This document shows positions 25,607-37,154 of a stretch of 64,000 nt of DNA, piece after piece. The notes under the pieces were generated by a model. The model was not told the origin of the DNA, ran no database searches, and saw only the letters and a program-made list of their open reading frames with translations. The stretch's first letter is position 1. Each line of letters begins with the position of its first letter. The position numbers and the translations under genes are program-made. The DNA comes from Sympetrum striolatum (lineage: Eukaryota; Arthropoda; Insecta; Odonata; Libellulidae): assembly GCA_947579665.1 (NCBI GenBank), contig OX388345.1:69369454-69433453 (forward strand). The letters are read 5' to 3'.

Positions 25607-25653
25607 GTCTCCCTGATGATGCCCTCTTAGAGTGCGAAATACGTATCAGAAAA
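25607..25653 (+). ncRNA. Hammerhead ribozyme motif, right arm (stem I decayed)
   Basis: Plus-strand order: CTGATGA (25613-25619), GCCCTC-TTA-GAGTGC, GAAA (25636-25639), TACGTAT, scissile C at 25647. Stem II is better than in the left arm (one internal mismatch). Stem I is broken: TGTCTCC before the core fails to pair with AGAAAA after the cleavage site. Confidence 0.55.
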
Positions 25654-25740
25654 CTTTAAGGTAAATTTTTGATGGATTTGGGAGTGTTTTATACCCTTTA
25701 TTTACTGTTAAGTACCCATCAGTGCCTTTTTCCGATTATC

Positions 25741-28700
25741 ATAATGATTCTTCGAAAAATAATGTTGAAATAATGAATCAAAAGAAAAAGAAAGAAGCTA
25801 GAAAGGCGTCAAAAAGATAGGAAAATATAGGGTAACATAAAATAGGGATTTGAATGTCGTAGAGACGGGAAATTTTATTTTGCACGGATTTTCCGGAAAT
25901 AGTCATAAAATTAAAAGCAAATTTTCTGGTTGAAATGTGTAGACGTAAGAGAAATAAAATTTCAAAATGATTAATTTCATGAATAAGTACAGTAAGAAAA
26001 TGAAGATACATTTTTCACAGAAAGGCTGTATCATTAGATGACAGTGAAAGCTACGGTGAGAGCAGGCAACTATACATAAAATTATTCGAAGATGCAGAAT
26101 TGGCGAGAAACGCGCTTTGTTACTGTCTCATTAAGTGGTATTGATTATTAAGTCAGCACATAAGAATGATGATGAACTAATAATATATTCTTTTGAGTAG
26201 ATTAGTTGTAATTAGTGTAGTAACATTCCTGTTATAATTTCGCTGGGGGTTTATTTGACGTACGAATCTATCAATAAGTGTCTAATAAAAAGGATTAAAA
26301 TGATTCATGGAAGAATTCTTCCTGGTTTCTGTTTTTATGGAAATGGAAATATGGGAGTATTGTGGTAATAGGTATCACGTCTACTTGCTCAGGAAGCGGT
26401 CCCTGTTTCGATACCAGTAAGAGTAGGTAGCAGATTGCACATCCGACCGTAAAAATTAATACTGAAACGAAGTTCTTCTTCACCACCAATCATCATCATC
26501 ATAATAATCTGCCCTCCATGTAAGAGACGGGAATGAAAAGAATAACCAATTCCAAAAGCAGATTGAAAGAGAAGTACTCCATCGGAAAAAATCGACAAAA
26601 TTGACATCAGGGCCTTCTGTAGCAATCGTGGAAATTCGTCCCGGAATTGCTCCCTTAATACGAAAGCACGTAATCATCAATGGCCATAATTTTAGCAGCG
26701 GCGGCTTTTTTTAACATCGCCATAAGAAGAACATCTCGGTGCTGAGGGACGCAATTTGGGAGAGGTGGAGATGTAATAGTACCGCGTAGTAAAGAGCCTT
26801 TTTCGTTAACAGTGGGCGGGGAAACCTACTCAACCTCCGAATACCTCCACCTTTGGTATCCCTTCCCCCATTCTCATGCAGTGAATCTCTTCGATGCAGT
26901 GATGACAAATTATCTGAATTCGCATATCCCTCAACCCCTTGCTCTGAAATGACTAATCTAGCTCATCGTGGACTTCCGATGTCAAATCGCACAAAAAACA
27001 GCTAAACTTGTCATTATTCTTACGGTTATACTTTCTCAAATAAATGCCTTAGTCAACCGCAAAACAATGTATGAGTAAATAATTTATAATTTGAATAAAT
27101 AAACACTTTTAATTACGTTCTTCTATGTGAATTACGAATTGAAATATATCACGTTATTACTAACTATTCCAATTAAAAAAATAAATGGTAGAAAGGGGCA
27201 GGATATTCATAAAATAAATTGTAGTGGAAGGGGTTAATAATAGTTGGCATATTTATAAGAAAAACAAGAGAACGATTTGCAAAAGCTTGCAACCACGAGG
27301 AAGTGAAGGTCGTTCCGCAGAGTACCTGAGGTGTGGAGTCCGCGTGAGAGGGGGTATACCCCTTCGAGGAGGAGATGCGCGACATTTTCCACGCAAGATC
27401 TCCACTATGCGGTACTATAATAGTATAAGACTAATTGTTCAGAGGATAAGATGATGAAGGGCATAACTCATAACTTCATTGCTTGCACAACATGATTTAT
27501 TTGAATGTAAGATTATGATACCAGGGGATGCGTGAAAATTTCTACAATCTCTACTATGCGGTACTTTAAATAGAACGGGAGGATGCAAAAGAGACCCCCC
27601 CTAGTGGGAACCGGGGGAGATGGCTATTCCCTCCCGCAATTGAAAACAGTGCAGCGACGTGGGAGTTATCGTTAGGAAAAAACGCAAAGTCCTCTTTGGA
27701 AGAGGTCCCGAAAGGATAGGGAATAAAAGAAAAAGGCGAGATTAAATATGGAGGGACGGAGGGGTGGGAAGATGGGTGTGGGAATTGATGACCATGAGAA
27801 CGTCTCCGTTATCATCCGCCGCAATTGAGGATGGACCTTTTAGGGGGATTGATTGAACGCGGCCCTTTTTCCAGATCCCGGGAGGGAGGCCGCTGTCCCT
27901 TTTGCCGTTTTCGGATTCCAGAGAAAGTGTCGCCCCCCTTGGGAGACGGCGGGGGGAGGAATTTCAGATGTCGCGAGGAAAATGAGAGGGCGGAGAGATC
28001 TGAGGATGTTCGGCAAACATAAAGGTGTGGGAGAGCGGATCGATTGGTGGTCCGTGAATAGGGTTTTCGGCGTCCGTTACTTGTCCGGCTGTTAGAGCCA
28101 CTCAGGGGGCGTCCTTCGCGTGGGGAATGTTATTGTGGGCCGTCTCCTTCTAAGGTTCTGTTTGCTTTTTCGGGAGGAGATGCGATAGACGCGTACTTTG
28201 CTGATAAGCACATCTGTAATAATTTTGCGGAGGAATTAATCCTCTGTTACCAGCATCAATGATGGACTGTATTTATTGTAGTTCTTGAAGATGCTAAAAC
28301 GCCATTATTCTGTAATTACTGTACACAGAAATAAAGTCTGGGAATTATATCATTGATAGTCTTCAAAGAGGGAAAATAGTTCACTGGTTAATTGCGTTCG
28401 GTAATCATTACAATGAAAGAAAAGATCTTCCAAAATTACCAAGGTAGGTGCGACACCCAATTCAAGAAGTCAGTTCTGTAAACAATGTGGGCATGTATAT
28501 TTACAAAACATATTGAAATTACCAAGATTTGGTCGATCGTACATTTGCACCGGACAAACTTTTATTATGAATGAATTAATAGGATTTGATCTACTAAAGC
28601 AATGCTTGAAGAAGAACTGAAAAGCATTCCTTGTCTGTTTATTCGTCTGAGTCACACAGAGGATAAAGTTAACATTACTGCAATAGAAATTAGACCTTGA

Positions 28701-30649
28701 GGTAGAATTTTCAAAGTAATGCAGGACCAAATACCGATAAAATCTATGTACTTGGACAATTAAATAAGCATAAATAAGAAGGAAACTGCGGATATGCACT
28801 TGATGAGAAATTCAAATTATGAGAGATACATTTTCGAACGGAAATAATTAAGCTGAGAAAGAAAAATTATTGAGTTTCAATTCTAGTAGATGATGTGCTC
28901 CGTTTCACTTCATATGACTATACATGACCGACGTATCCTATTTTTTGACCCGCCCTCAACTTAAATTTCTCGCTTTAGAACTCTAACGAGTCCTCTGAAT
29001 ATAAAAGATGAGAAAACATTCGTAATATTTTCAGAAAGTTGGGTTATTAGTATACCTAATAAATAGTAATAAAAATTTCCTGATACCTAGCCGATACTAA
29101 CTACAGGCGTATAAATTTTAGCGCTAGAAATTCGAAGATATTTGTAGAGAAATTTGAAGCGATCATATACATTGAGGAGTTATTTACATTAAAACATGAC
29201 CCATAATAGTTTAATTGTATTCGATTATTTTCAACTAAGGAGTGGATCACACTAAATTTACTATTATATACTCACGAAAATATATTAATAATATTAAAAA
29301 ATTAAAATTTTACTGTCTTAAGACCTGACCCGCCAACCATAGAGCTATGTACTGTCCGTATCACAGGAAAATAAGTTTAGACGACACTGACTTATTCGGA
29401 AAGTCTCGAGTCATCAAACTTACTGTAATGACATCTGAGAAAAATTCGAACGACTCGTTCTTCTGTCGCGTGCCTTCTTTCATCTCAAATTTCCTCAGAT
29501 AAATAATCCAACCCTCTCCGAAAGAAATCTCCCCCTCACACATCGCGGCGATCCGATTCCTCTTTTCCCCCGTTTCTTTCATTCGACGACTCAATCCATT
29601 CTTCCCAGACAAACAGCTTCATCGACGTCCGGGATATTTTTCTCCCCATTGTGCAAGACCTTTGTGCCGGAGGAGATGACAAGGGCGTAATCGCTTCTTC
29701 GTATACAAAATGAAGCGCCCGCTCACCTGGAAACCCCCCGAAAGAGATACGGGGCGTGGCGGGAGAAAAAAGCGCAAAGCAGGAAAATTTCGAGTCTCCC
29801 CATTATTTATTAATCCCGCGAACCCTTTCTCCAAGAAGGAGGAGTGGAGAAGTAGGGGAAGAAAAAAGGATGGGAATAGCCCATTTTCCCCAAGAAAAAA
29901 CTCCACCCGCGTCGTCTTATTTATAGGGATCGGATGCCTCTAATGGGATCAAATACATAACACCTTATTTCCCCTAATGCAAAACCATTCCTCGGGCCGC
30001 GATTCCTTCCTCACGACATTATCTCCCCTCCCTGCGACTCTAAATTCGCCCAACTAATTACCTTCTTCTCTTTCTCTGCCACCGTTATTACTCCCTCCTT
30101 CTTCCTCCACACCCACGCCCAGAAAGCGGTACTCCACGTGCGGAGGAGGGACACTCCGCCATCTTTTTCTCCCGGTGTCAGTCTCCCGTGCGAAAAGAGG
30201 GTGCTTTCGTTCGGAAATGTGCACTCTCTCCCGCGGGGGAAGAACAAATGAATGCGGGAGAGAAAGGTGGAAAGGATTGAGAGTTTTCGGTGCGTAAGAC
30301 GAGTGGGCTGTTGGCGAATAAGACTACGTGGCGGTTGGCGAAAAGTATGGATGATAAGTGTTTGAAATTAAAAGGATTTAAGTGCCGTATGCGAAGCCAT
30401 ATAAGAAGATATTCTTTAATAAAGGGCAAACGTGAGGAAAAAATGTAACGGCTCCCTTAAAATTTACTTTCAAATTTATAAGCTTCAATCATAGTCGCGT
30501 TTAATATTAAGTTTCAGTTTTTTCGTTACGTTCTGTTGGGGTCATATATTCCAATTGATCATCGTTGTTCGATACCTTCTTCGAGAAATTTTCAACAATT
30601 AATCTACAAACATACATTTAGACGTCCGAAATGAAATTTTACTTTGCAC
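25741..30649. other. No gene recognised; GC-rich patches about 27.6-28.2 and 29.4-30.3 kb
   Basis: 25741-27200 and 28200-29350 are AT-rich. 27590-28200 is purine-rich and G-rich; 29360-30250 is GC-richer with overlapping frames of up to 95 codons on both strands. A 26-bp near-identical direct repeat (ATCTCYACTATGCGGTACT core) sits at 27398-27423 and 27547-27573. No protein or RNA gene is recognised. Confidence 0.45.
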
Positions 30650-30725
30650 GAGAGAACGTGAGGGACGAGTGGGAGACCTGGGTTTGAATCCCATTCATGT
30701 CGCTATTTTCCACTTCTCGGTTAAC
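30650..30725 (+). mobile_element. SINE family A fragment
   Basis: GACCTGGGTTTGAATCCCA (B-box/T arm) then TCATGTCGCTATTTTCCACTTCTC follows the family A order of B box, GTC, CTATTTT and CACTTCT. The 5' tRNA-like half is degraded. Confidence 0.5.
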
Positions 30726-33170
30726 TTTAAAAAATACATTATCTTTTATAATTATCATAATATCTAAAAGATATATGATTAGTTTCTCGTCCTCATTTTT
30801 TAAAAATGCATTGAATTTATTCCTATTTTGTAGTTCATGTTATATATTTCGCTGAATTTTCATGCATTGAAATTGACCCAAAGCATCGACGGAGGATAAA
30901 AATTGTGAAAAGAGCGGAACTTGAGCTCGGATATTTCACATTTAAGCTGGATACTGTTGGTAATTGTGATATCTCCCAAAACATTTTCTGCCATGTATGG
31001 GAATAAATGCTTAAGAGCCTCCTATATATGAATCAGAGAATAACTCACGGAGTAAGATAAAATTATTTCAAGTTCATAATGCTGGTTCTCTAACCATTTT
31101 ATATTTGAACAGAATATTTTAGTAGAGTAGTCGAGATGTAAAAGAAGAGGCATTAAATGTCTTAGAGGAGAGAAAGCTAGGATATTGAGAAATTGAGTAA
31201 CTGTAAGCAAACTGAAAGACACAAAATGGCAGATCAAGCTCATTTATCAGATGGTGAGATAGAAATTTATCGAATAATTCAGAGATAAAAATAGATCTGG
31301 ACCAAAATGGATGTGCATATGAATGAGAAGATATGCAGTAACATAAGGAGTTGTACATACGAGTAAAGAGTTGTAGATACGATACTCGTATGTCCAGAAG
31401 GATATGAATTTAGCAAATGGGTGTGAGAGCAGAAATAGGCGAAAAAAGCATGACGACGAAGTCAGGCGACGAAAAAAATGACAGCATGACACGAGGAATG
31501 ATGGACAAAATGAGAAAAACAGAAGCATAGAGAGAGAAAGTGAGGGATGGAAATTGACAGAAAAATGTGACTGAGGGAGTGACGGGATGGCGAAAGAAAT
31601 AATGAGAGAGATAAAGTAAGCAGCATACGAAGAGAGAGAGAGACAAAGAAAACGTAAGGAAAGATAGTGGTGACAGGAATGACAAGAGAACTGTCAGAGA
31701 GCGCGACAATTGTAATAAAAGAGCAAGGAATTGTGAAGTATGTAAGTAAAATGTTGGAGATTTAAGACAAAAGGGGGAAAAGAGAGAAACATGCGAGAGA
31801 GAAGGGAATGGAGGAGTTGAAGAATTGAGAGTGAAGAGGAATGTTGAAGAGTTGGAAATTAAGGGGGAAATGGACTTTCATGAGCGAGAAACGGAGAGGG
31901 TTAGTACGAATGATACACAGGAGGACACCGATGCAGTTATTGAGTCTCTTATGAGGATGTGGGGATCAAAGGATATGCCAAGGTATTTTGGGAAATGATA
32001 ACACAATAAACATGATAAAGAACTTGGGGGGAAAAAGACAAGGGAATTAAAGTTGCCCAATGTAAAATAAACCGAATGGAAGACATGCAACATAAAGCTT
32101 ACCACAAAAAAAAACTCAGTTAAACACAGCAAAAACTTTTTAAATTGCAGAAAGTTATTTTTTTAAGGAATAGGTAATTGATTATAATATGCGTCTGGAA
32201 TCGATTTTCAACTTACAATGTTAGAATTGGTGGAGGGGCTGGATCGTAGGAAGGAGAGGAATATGATAAGCAATACCTATACACTGCAGTGAGAAGTGTG
32301 AGAAAGAGTTACAATGGTAAATTAAAGCACTAAGAAGCAGAGAGAATCAAATACAAAGGAGTGGAATGCAATACTTACTAGCCCGGGAGGTAAGCAAATA
32401 AATTTGAGTCGAGGAGAAAAATTGGGTGTTAAAATGAGTCAACGAGTCATAAGTCGGATTACAAAGTAGGTAAGAATCAAAGGAAGACATCCTAAATATG
32501 GTGAACGTACAATTGGTCCCTATTGTTTGACTTAATAATTCATCTGATAAGATGATTGCACATGGGAAAGGAAGCAATTAAAAGAAATAACTCTTCCTTG
32601 ATGCAATAGGAGGATGTTTTGTTTAGTTCATCATCTCTAGATAGCACGACGGAAAGATTTGGTGGGTTGGAAAGTATGAAGGCGTGAAATAAATTAAAGA
32701 ATTATGCAAATAACTTGTGAAGAGAGCTAAAAAAGCCCTAATATCACCAAGATGGGAGCAAAAGGGGCGAATTAAAAGAAGGACGAACACAAAACTAATT
32801 TTAGAGCTTTCCGTGATATATGCACCTCTAAAAATACATTTATTTCCCCCGGAACGATGGCAACCTCAAAACTCATTTCGCTCCGTAATTGAACGTAATA
32901 GAGATTCGACTCCTTCCACCCTCGAAATTTACACTCGCTCCGAGAGTATATTTTATTCACGTAAATTCATATTAATACGGCTCTAAAAATATCCGTCTTT
33001 AATTACTTTTCCAGCCCATCCATCGCCAATTATTTCGAGTAAACAACCCGTGGAAAAGCAAACACAAGATACGGGATGCATCTGGATGATTAAAATACGA
33101 TCTTTATTTATACAGCTAATTAGCGGCGAACTTAACGATCAGGTTGAATGGGAAAAAATTAGAGCAGGTG
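30726..33170. other. Purine-rich DNA, about 31.1-32.7 kb, no gene
   Basis: The plus strand is strongly purine-rich (GA-rich, with a GA microsatellite at 31630-31642). This creates several minus-strand frames of 73-99 codons rich in Ser, Phe and Leu. They look like composition artefacts. No gene or structured repeat was identified. Confidence 0.55.
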
Positions 33171-33675
33171 GGTGAATTCTCTTACTTGGGTAGTACTCTT
33201 CCTTAGAATGGAGGTTGCTAATACGAAGGTTCGCATAAGAATAGCCTTGGCTAAGGAAGCCTTCACGAAGCAAAGGGAAACTAAAACACTACATGTCTGG
33301 ATGAAGTAATCAGGAAAATATTGGTGAAATCCTTTCCGCGGGGTGTTTCTCTGTATGGGTGTGAAACATGGGCCTAAAGAAAAGACGAAATCAAACGTTT
33401 GGAGGTCTTCGAGATGTGAGTGTGGCGTAGCATAGAAGGAGTAAATTGGGCTGATGGGGATACTAATACAGAGAAAGACAATGGTGGAAGATGTAAGATG
33501 ACATTAAGGATGAGATTAGCTACATGTACTTTGGTGCGAAAGAAATAAGATTGAATAGGAAATATTAAGGTACACGAACCTACCCCTACCATGACATAAA
33601 GGGTTGGGTGAACTGCAAAGAAAAATTACGTTGAATAGGGAAAATTAAGACAAATAAACCTACCAAAACGTTAAG
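33171..33675 (+). mobile_element. RTE-like LINE fragment, end of reverse-transcriptase ORF
   Basis: Frames must be switched, but the familiar C-terminal landmarks occur in order: EFSYLGSTL, RIRIALAKEAFTKQRE, DEVIRKILVKSF, VSLYGCETWA, EIKRLEVFEM and VWRSIEGVNWAD. This matches the region after the reverse-transcriptase core in RTE-like LINEs (YLGS, IAxAK.AF, LYG.ETW, RRLEAFEMW.WRR). Multiple stops (for example within ETWA-stop and FEM-stop) and at least two frameshifts show it is inactive. A 3' module (TTGAATAGG.AAATTAAG, CCTACC) appears twice at its end, at about 33551-33590 and 33631-33673. Confidence 0.7.
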
Positions 33676-33902
33676 CAATTATTTAGAACCGGCGGCAATA
33701 CTTAAAAACATCATTTATCATCAGAAATAAGAAAAAACTGAAAAGCAAGTTTAAAAAGACTAATCGCATGCTAAGAGTAGTAATTACGACTTTCGGTAAT
33801 TTCACAACATTCAAATATCAAAGATTACGTAAGCCCCCAATAAAGCGTACATTGATACAATAATGTCAGTAAATTAAATACTTAAGTAGGTAAAATACTT
33901 AG

Positions 33903-34060
33903 GGGAGAGGGACTTCTAAAGAAAGTAATTGAGGGGAGAGTTAAGGGAAAAGGCAGAGGGCAAAAGAGTTGCAGAAGATGTTAGGTGACGTTAAGGATGG
34001 GGAACCAGGAAACGAAATAAGGGTATGGAATAGGGAATATTAGGGGAGGTTTCCCTACCA
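33903..34060 (+). mobile_element. RTE-like LINE 3' tail fragment
   Basis: Translates as GEGLLKKVIEGRVKGKGRGQ, then after a frameshift QKMLGDVKDGE. This is the basic C-terminal tail of an RTE-like ORF. It ends with the shared module GGAATAGGGAATATTAGG..CCCTACC, followed at once by the family A SINE at 34061. Likely a separate, 5'-truncated copy from 33171-33675. Confidence 0.6.
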
Positions 34061-34353
34061 GCACTACTTTGAACACAGAAGCCCCCATTTACAGAAACAA
34101 AATGGACGTGACTCGGTAGCTTAGTGACCAGAACCAGCGGAAAGTTGTAGACCTGGGTTCGAGTCCCAGCCAAGTCACTATTTTTCACTTCTTGTGCAAG
34201 CTTAGGTCAAGTCGCACACATTATTGTGCTAAGTTTAAACTAATTTCCATTATTTGTGAAATTTCCTGGAAGCGATAACTCTTAATGTCAGTTTGTGTTT
34301 CGGTTACATCAGTAAGGACCTCTGATGGTGGTTGGTGCCATTTAGTGGAGCAC
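34061..34353 (+). mobile_element. tRNA-derived SINE, family A, best copy
   Basis: The tRNA-like head is at 34108-34178 (71 nt). The 5' GTGACTC pairs with 3' AAGTCAC at six of seven positions, and the T arm CTGGG-TTCGAGT-CCCAG is perfect with B box GGTTCGAGTCC. A 5' extension (CACTACTTTGAACACAG) precedes it. The body continues CTATTTTTCACTTCTTGTGC and TTATTGTGCTAAGTTTAAAC. Unlike a true tRNA, the anticodon arm is not well formed. Pol III transcription from the A and B boxes is expected of the family; activity here is unknown. Confidence 0.65.
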
Positions 34354-34580
34354 CACTACTTTGAACATAAATCCCCAATTTACAGAAGTGAAAAGGACGT
34401 GGATCGGCAGTTTTGTGGTTAGAACTGCCCAGGGGAGATCTGGGTTCGAGTCCCAGCCAAGTCACTATATTTCACTTCTTGTGCAACCTTAGGACAAGAC
34501 GCACGAAAACTTGGGCTAAGTTTATTATGCTAAGTTTAAAATCATTTCCATCATTAGAAAAATCATGTTTGAATGCAATT
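34354..34580 (+). mobile_element. tRNA-derived SINE, family A, tandem second copy
   Basis: Begins with the same 5' extension (CACTACTTTGAACATA) 292 bp after copy 1. The head is at 34399-34465 with an identical T arm, followed by CTATATTTCACTTCTTGTGC and TTATTATGCTAAGTTTAAAA. Substitutions and indels show the two copies have diverged. Similarity ends at about 34560-34580. Confidence 0.65.
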
Positions 34581-36413
34581 AGCAACGCAAAGTGCAGCGG
34601 GCAGGGGCGCAACCGTGTCCATCCGCAGACACGCTCGGCCAGTCGCCGAGGAACAGAGGGCAAGGAGCCGCGGTTCGAGAAGGCGTGGGCGTAAGGCGCT
34701 GGGAATCGGTTCCCTTCTTTGATACACAGTGGGTCTGTAGGGCAAACGATGAGAGCTCAAGTTGAAAGAGGGAAGAGGCAGAAGGGGGAGAATAAAGTTG
34801 GGGGAAGGATAGGAGCGAGAGAGACGAGGTCAGGAAGGGGTAATGGAGCGGTTGGCGAGGGGTCGAGAGATGTTGGGGAAGGGTTTTTCGGGGCGGGGGA
34901 GGGGCCGGGATCGCAAATCGATAGCCTCCTTTCCCGCGGAGGGCGTGTGTAAGGGAAAAGGAAGAAGACGTTCCGTTACGTGGTTTTATTTATCCGAAGG
35001 ACTCGGTGGTATGGGGCCTCCTTTCGGCTTTCAGCAAGAAACCGTAAATGTTGTACGAAAGAGTTTTGACACCCGATCTCGCATCGGTTCCGAGGCCGAA
35101 TGCGAGAAATGGAGGAGAGGAATAAAAAAAACGCGGAGAGTGGAGGAGAAGGGAAAAAAATTTCGAAGAAAATTGGTCCTAGAACGATGCTTTGGGGAAA
35201 TCGTCGGGGGAAAGAAGTATTTTTTATACGAGACGGTTTTAGTGGCTATGACTTTCTCGTCGTTTCTTTTTGCCTCCCTTGTGTTCGAGGGCGGGCTGAG
35301 GAGCTAATCTCCGAGACAGGGCACCTGAACTTCCGTGGGAATTTCGACTTGAGTATTGCGACCGGGTGAGAGGTTTGGATGAGGAAAGCGGTATGTGAAT
35401 TTCACTGCCTTCGGTGAATCCACTTCTTTTACGCCCGAGGAAAGTTTTTAGTGCTTTTGGGTTGCCGTTGACCGCTGATATATATATACAGGATGACTTG
35501 CGGTCGAGTATGCTACTTCGGCACTTTGGTTGGAGTAAAGAAAACCTTTTGCAGCTTTCAACTATCTGCATCACACTGAGAAGTTTGTTTGGGGTCAATT
35601 TTTCTTAAACACTGAATGGTGCAGTAAAGAGCCAGATATACTGCTCCCGAAAGTAAAACAGATAATGAATAAAAAGATAGGAAAGTTTTAAAAGTTCAAA
35701 GGAAAATGCTTTTAAAATTTTAAAAGTACCATAATCCATTTATTATGATAGTAAAAAATGGGAAATTGCTCTGTTTCATTCTAATTATTGCTTTCATAAA
35801 TTACCCTTATAGAATAAAATTTGCTATTTTAAGTAAGAAACTAAATATCAACGCTCTTTTTAAAAACGTAGTATGTAACCTGAAGTCTGGCACCAGTCAT
35901 GTATACTTAATAACAGTAACTACAAATAATATATATGTATATATAATTCGCTAGTACAATATGTGTATATATGCTACACACTGTATATAAAGATAAAGAA
36001 ATGTTTTATTTTTTCTTCCCTAAGTCCACTAAGATACAATGCCATGATAGCTCATAACATAATGAATTAGATTGAAATGCGGATAAATTTTTTATTTTGA
36101 GAAAATAATAGACTTTTTATGTAAAATCGTGACGTGAATGTCATGTTATTCCATTTTCAATACAAAAAGATAATGAAAAAATTTGTTTTTAAAAACAGAC
36201 AATGAATTGGAAACTTAATGAAATTAGGAATACTATCCCATAGCTTTGCCCCAACAATACAAAAAGATATGCAGTGGTTTAGCGGGTTGAATAAAAAGTC
36301 GAGAGTAATTCTGGTCGTTATGTATATACATATATAATGTTATAATCTACATAATAAAATGGTAGTTACTTTTAAAGTCGAACATAGCCAATTTTTGAAT
36401 GTAGATAAAATTC
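34581..36413. other. GC- and purine-rich patch (34.6-35.4 kb), then AT-rich; no gene
   Basis: 34581-35400 is GC-rich, CpG-containing and strongly purine-rich from 34740 to 35220, with frames up to 154 codons of low-complexity Arg/Gly/Glu composition. A short TA run is at 35479-35488. 35600-36413 is AT-rich. I recognise no product. Confidence 0.5.
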
Positions 36414-36471
36414 ATTATGGTGTAAGTTATTTTCAGTTACATATTATGGTGTAAGTTATTTTCAGTTACAT
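36414..36471. repeat. Perfect 29-bp tandem duplication
   Basis: Units at 36414-36442 and 36443-36471 are identical over all 29 bases, so this is a recent duplication (or an assembly effect). Confidence 0.95.
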
Positions 36472-37154
36472 ATCATCTGTGGGGTATTTAGGGTGTTTTA
36501 ATACTCTCACAAAAACCTTTCGGATCGAAACTTTGTTGAATACGGACTCGAACCTCCTCAACAGCGTTTTTCCAGGGTAAGGATCCTGATCCATCCTTTA
36601 TCCACCGAGACGTTCGTTAAAATTCAAACTCGTAACCTCATTTCCATCTAAACAGTGCTTAAGTGCCCTCGTCCTTAATGCAAAACAGTATCTAGGACGT
36701 GGCGGACGTTTCCAGCTTTTGAGGAAAAAATCCAAAATTTCCACGATGTTGGTAAACAACTTATGGAGAGAAAACGTCCATTACGGGTTGTTTATTATTT
36801 AAGAGGGATTTGCCCCGGAACCATAAGCGCCGAAAGTCCGCTACTCTGCCCAAACCTTCCTTCCGCAAAGCCCGGAAATGTTTAAAACTTGCCCACCCTT
36901 TATGCTTCCGTATTCATCTTTCCCGTGGTGAAGAAGAAATGAAGCTTAGCTAAGTAGGCATGGTAGAAGTAGTATACTAGCGTAGAAACAGGATACGTGC
37001 AGCGAAGATCTTTATAAATTCATAAGTTACACTGACTTTGAGATGGAATAATATGAATTGAATTCGAATTTTAAATAGAGCGAGAAAGCGAGTAAATCTT
37101 CCTTGTGAACAAGACGTCTTTTGCAATGAATATAATATCTATGAAATGTTAGAA
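36472..37154. other. Anonymous sequence, nothing recognised
   Basis: Moderate GC to about 36960, then AT-rich. No open frame of note. Confidence 0.5.

Larger units (their letters stand above)
25392..25740. mobile_element. Palindromic hammerhead-bearing insertion with 13-bp TSD
   Basis: A left arm (about 25390-25521) and right arm (about 25580-25712) form a long inverted repeat around an AT-rich centre that itself holds a tandem ATATAATACATATATAATAC-type repeat. The block is flanked by identical 13-bp direct repeats ATAATGATTCTTC at 25379-25391 and 25741-25753, the mark of an insertion event. Each arm contains a hammerhead core reading outward from the centre (25447-25493 minus; 25607-25653 plus). 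There is no coding capacity. Inverted terminal copies, hammerheads and variable-length target duplications fit a Penelope-like or other ribozyme-bearing, non-autonomous retroelement. The class assignment is inference; the palindrome and direct repeats are seen directly. Confidence 0.7.

Noticed and set aside
26380..26425. SINE family B-like AAGCGGTCCCTGTTTCGATACC
   Set aside because: Partial match to the family B centre, but T arm and flanks are too degraded to claim.
34843..35307. 154-codon plus-strand frame rich in Arg, Gly and Glu
   Set aside because: Composition follows the purine-rich tract; a second overlapping plus frame is equally open.
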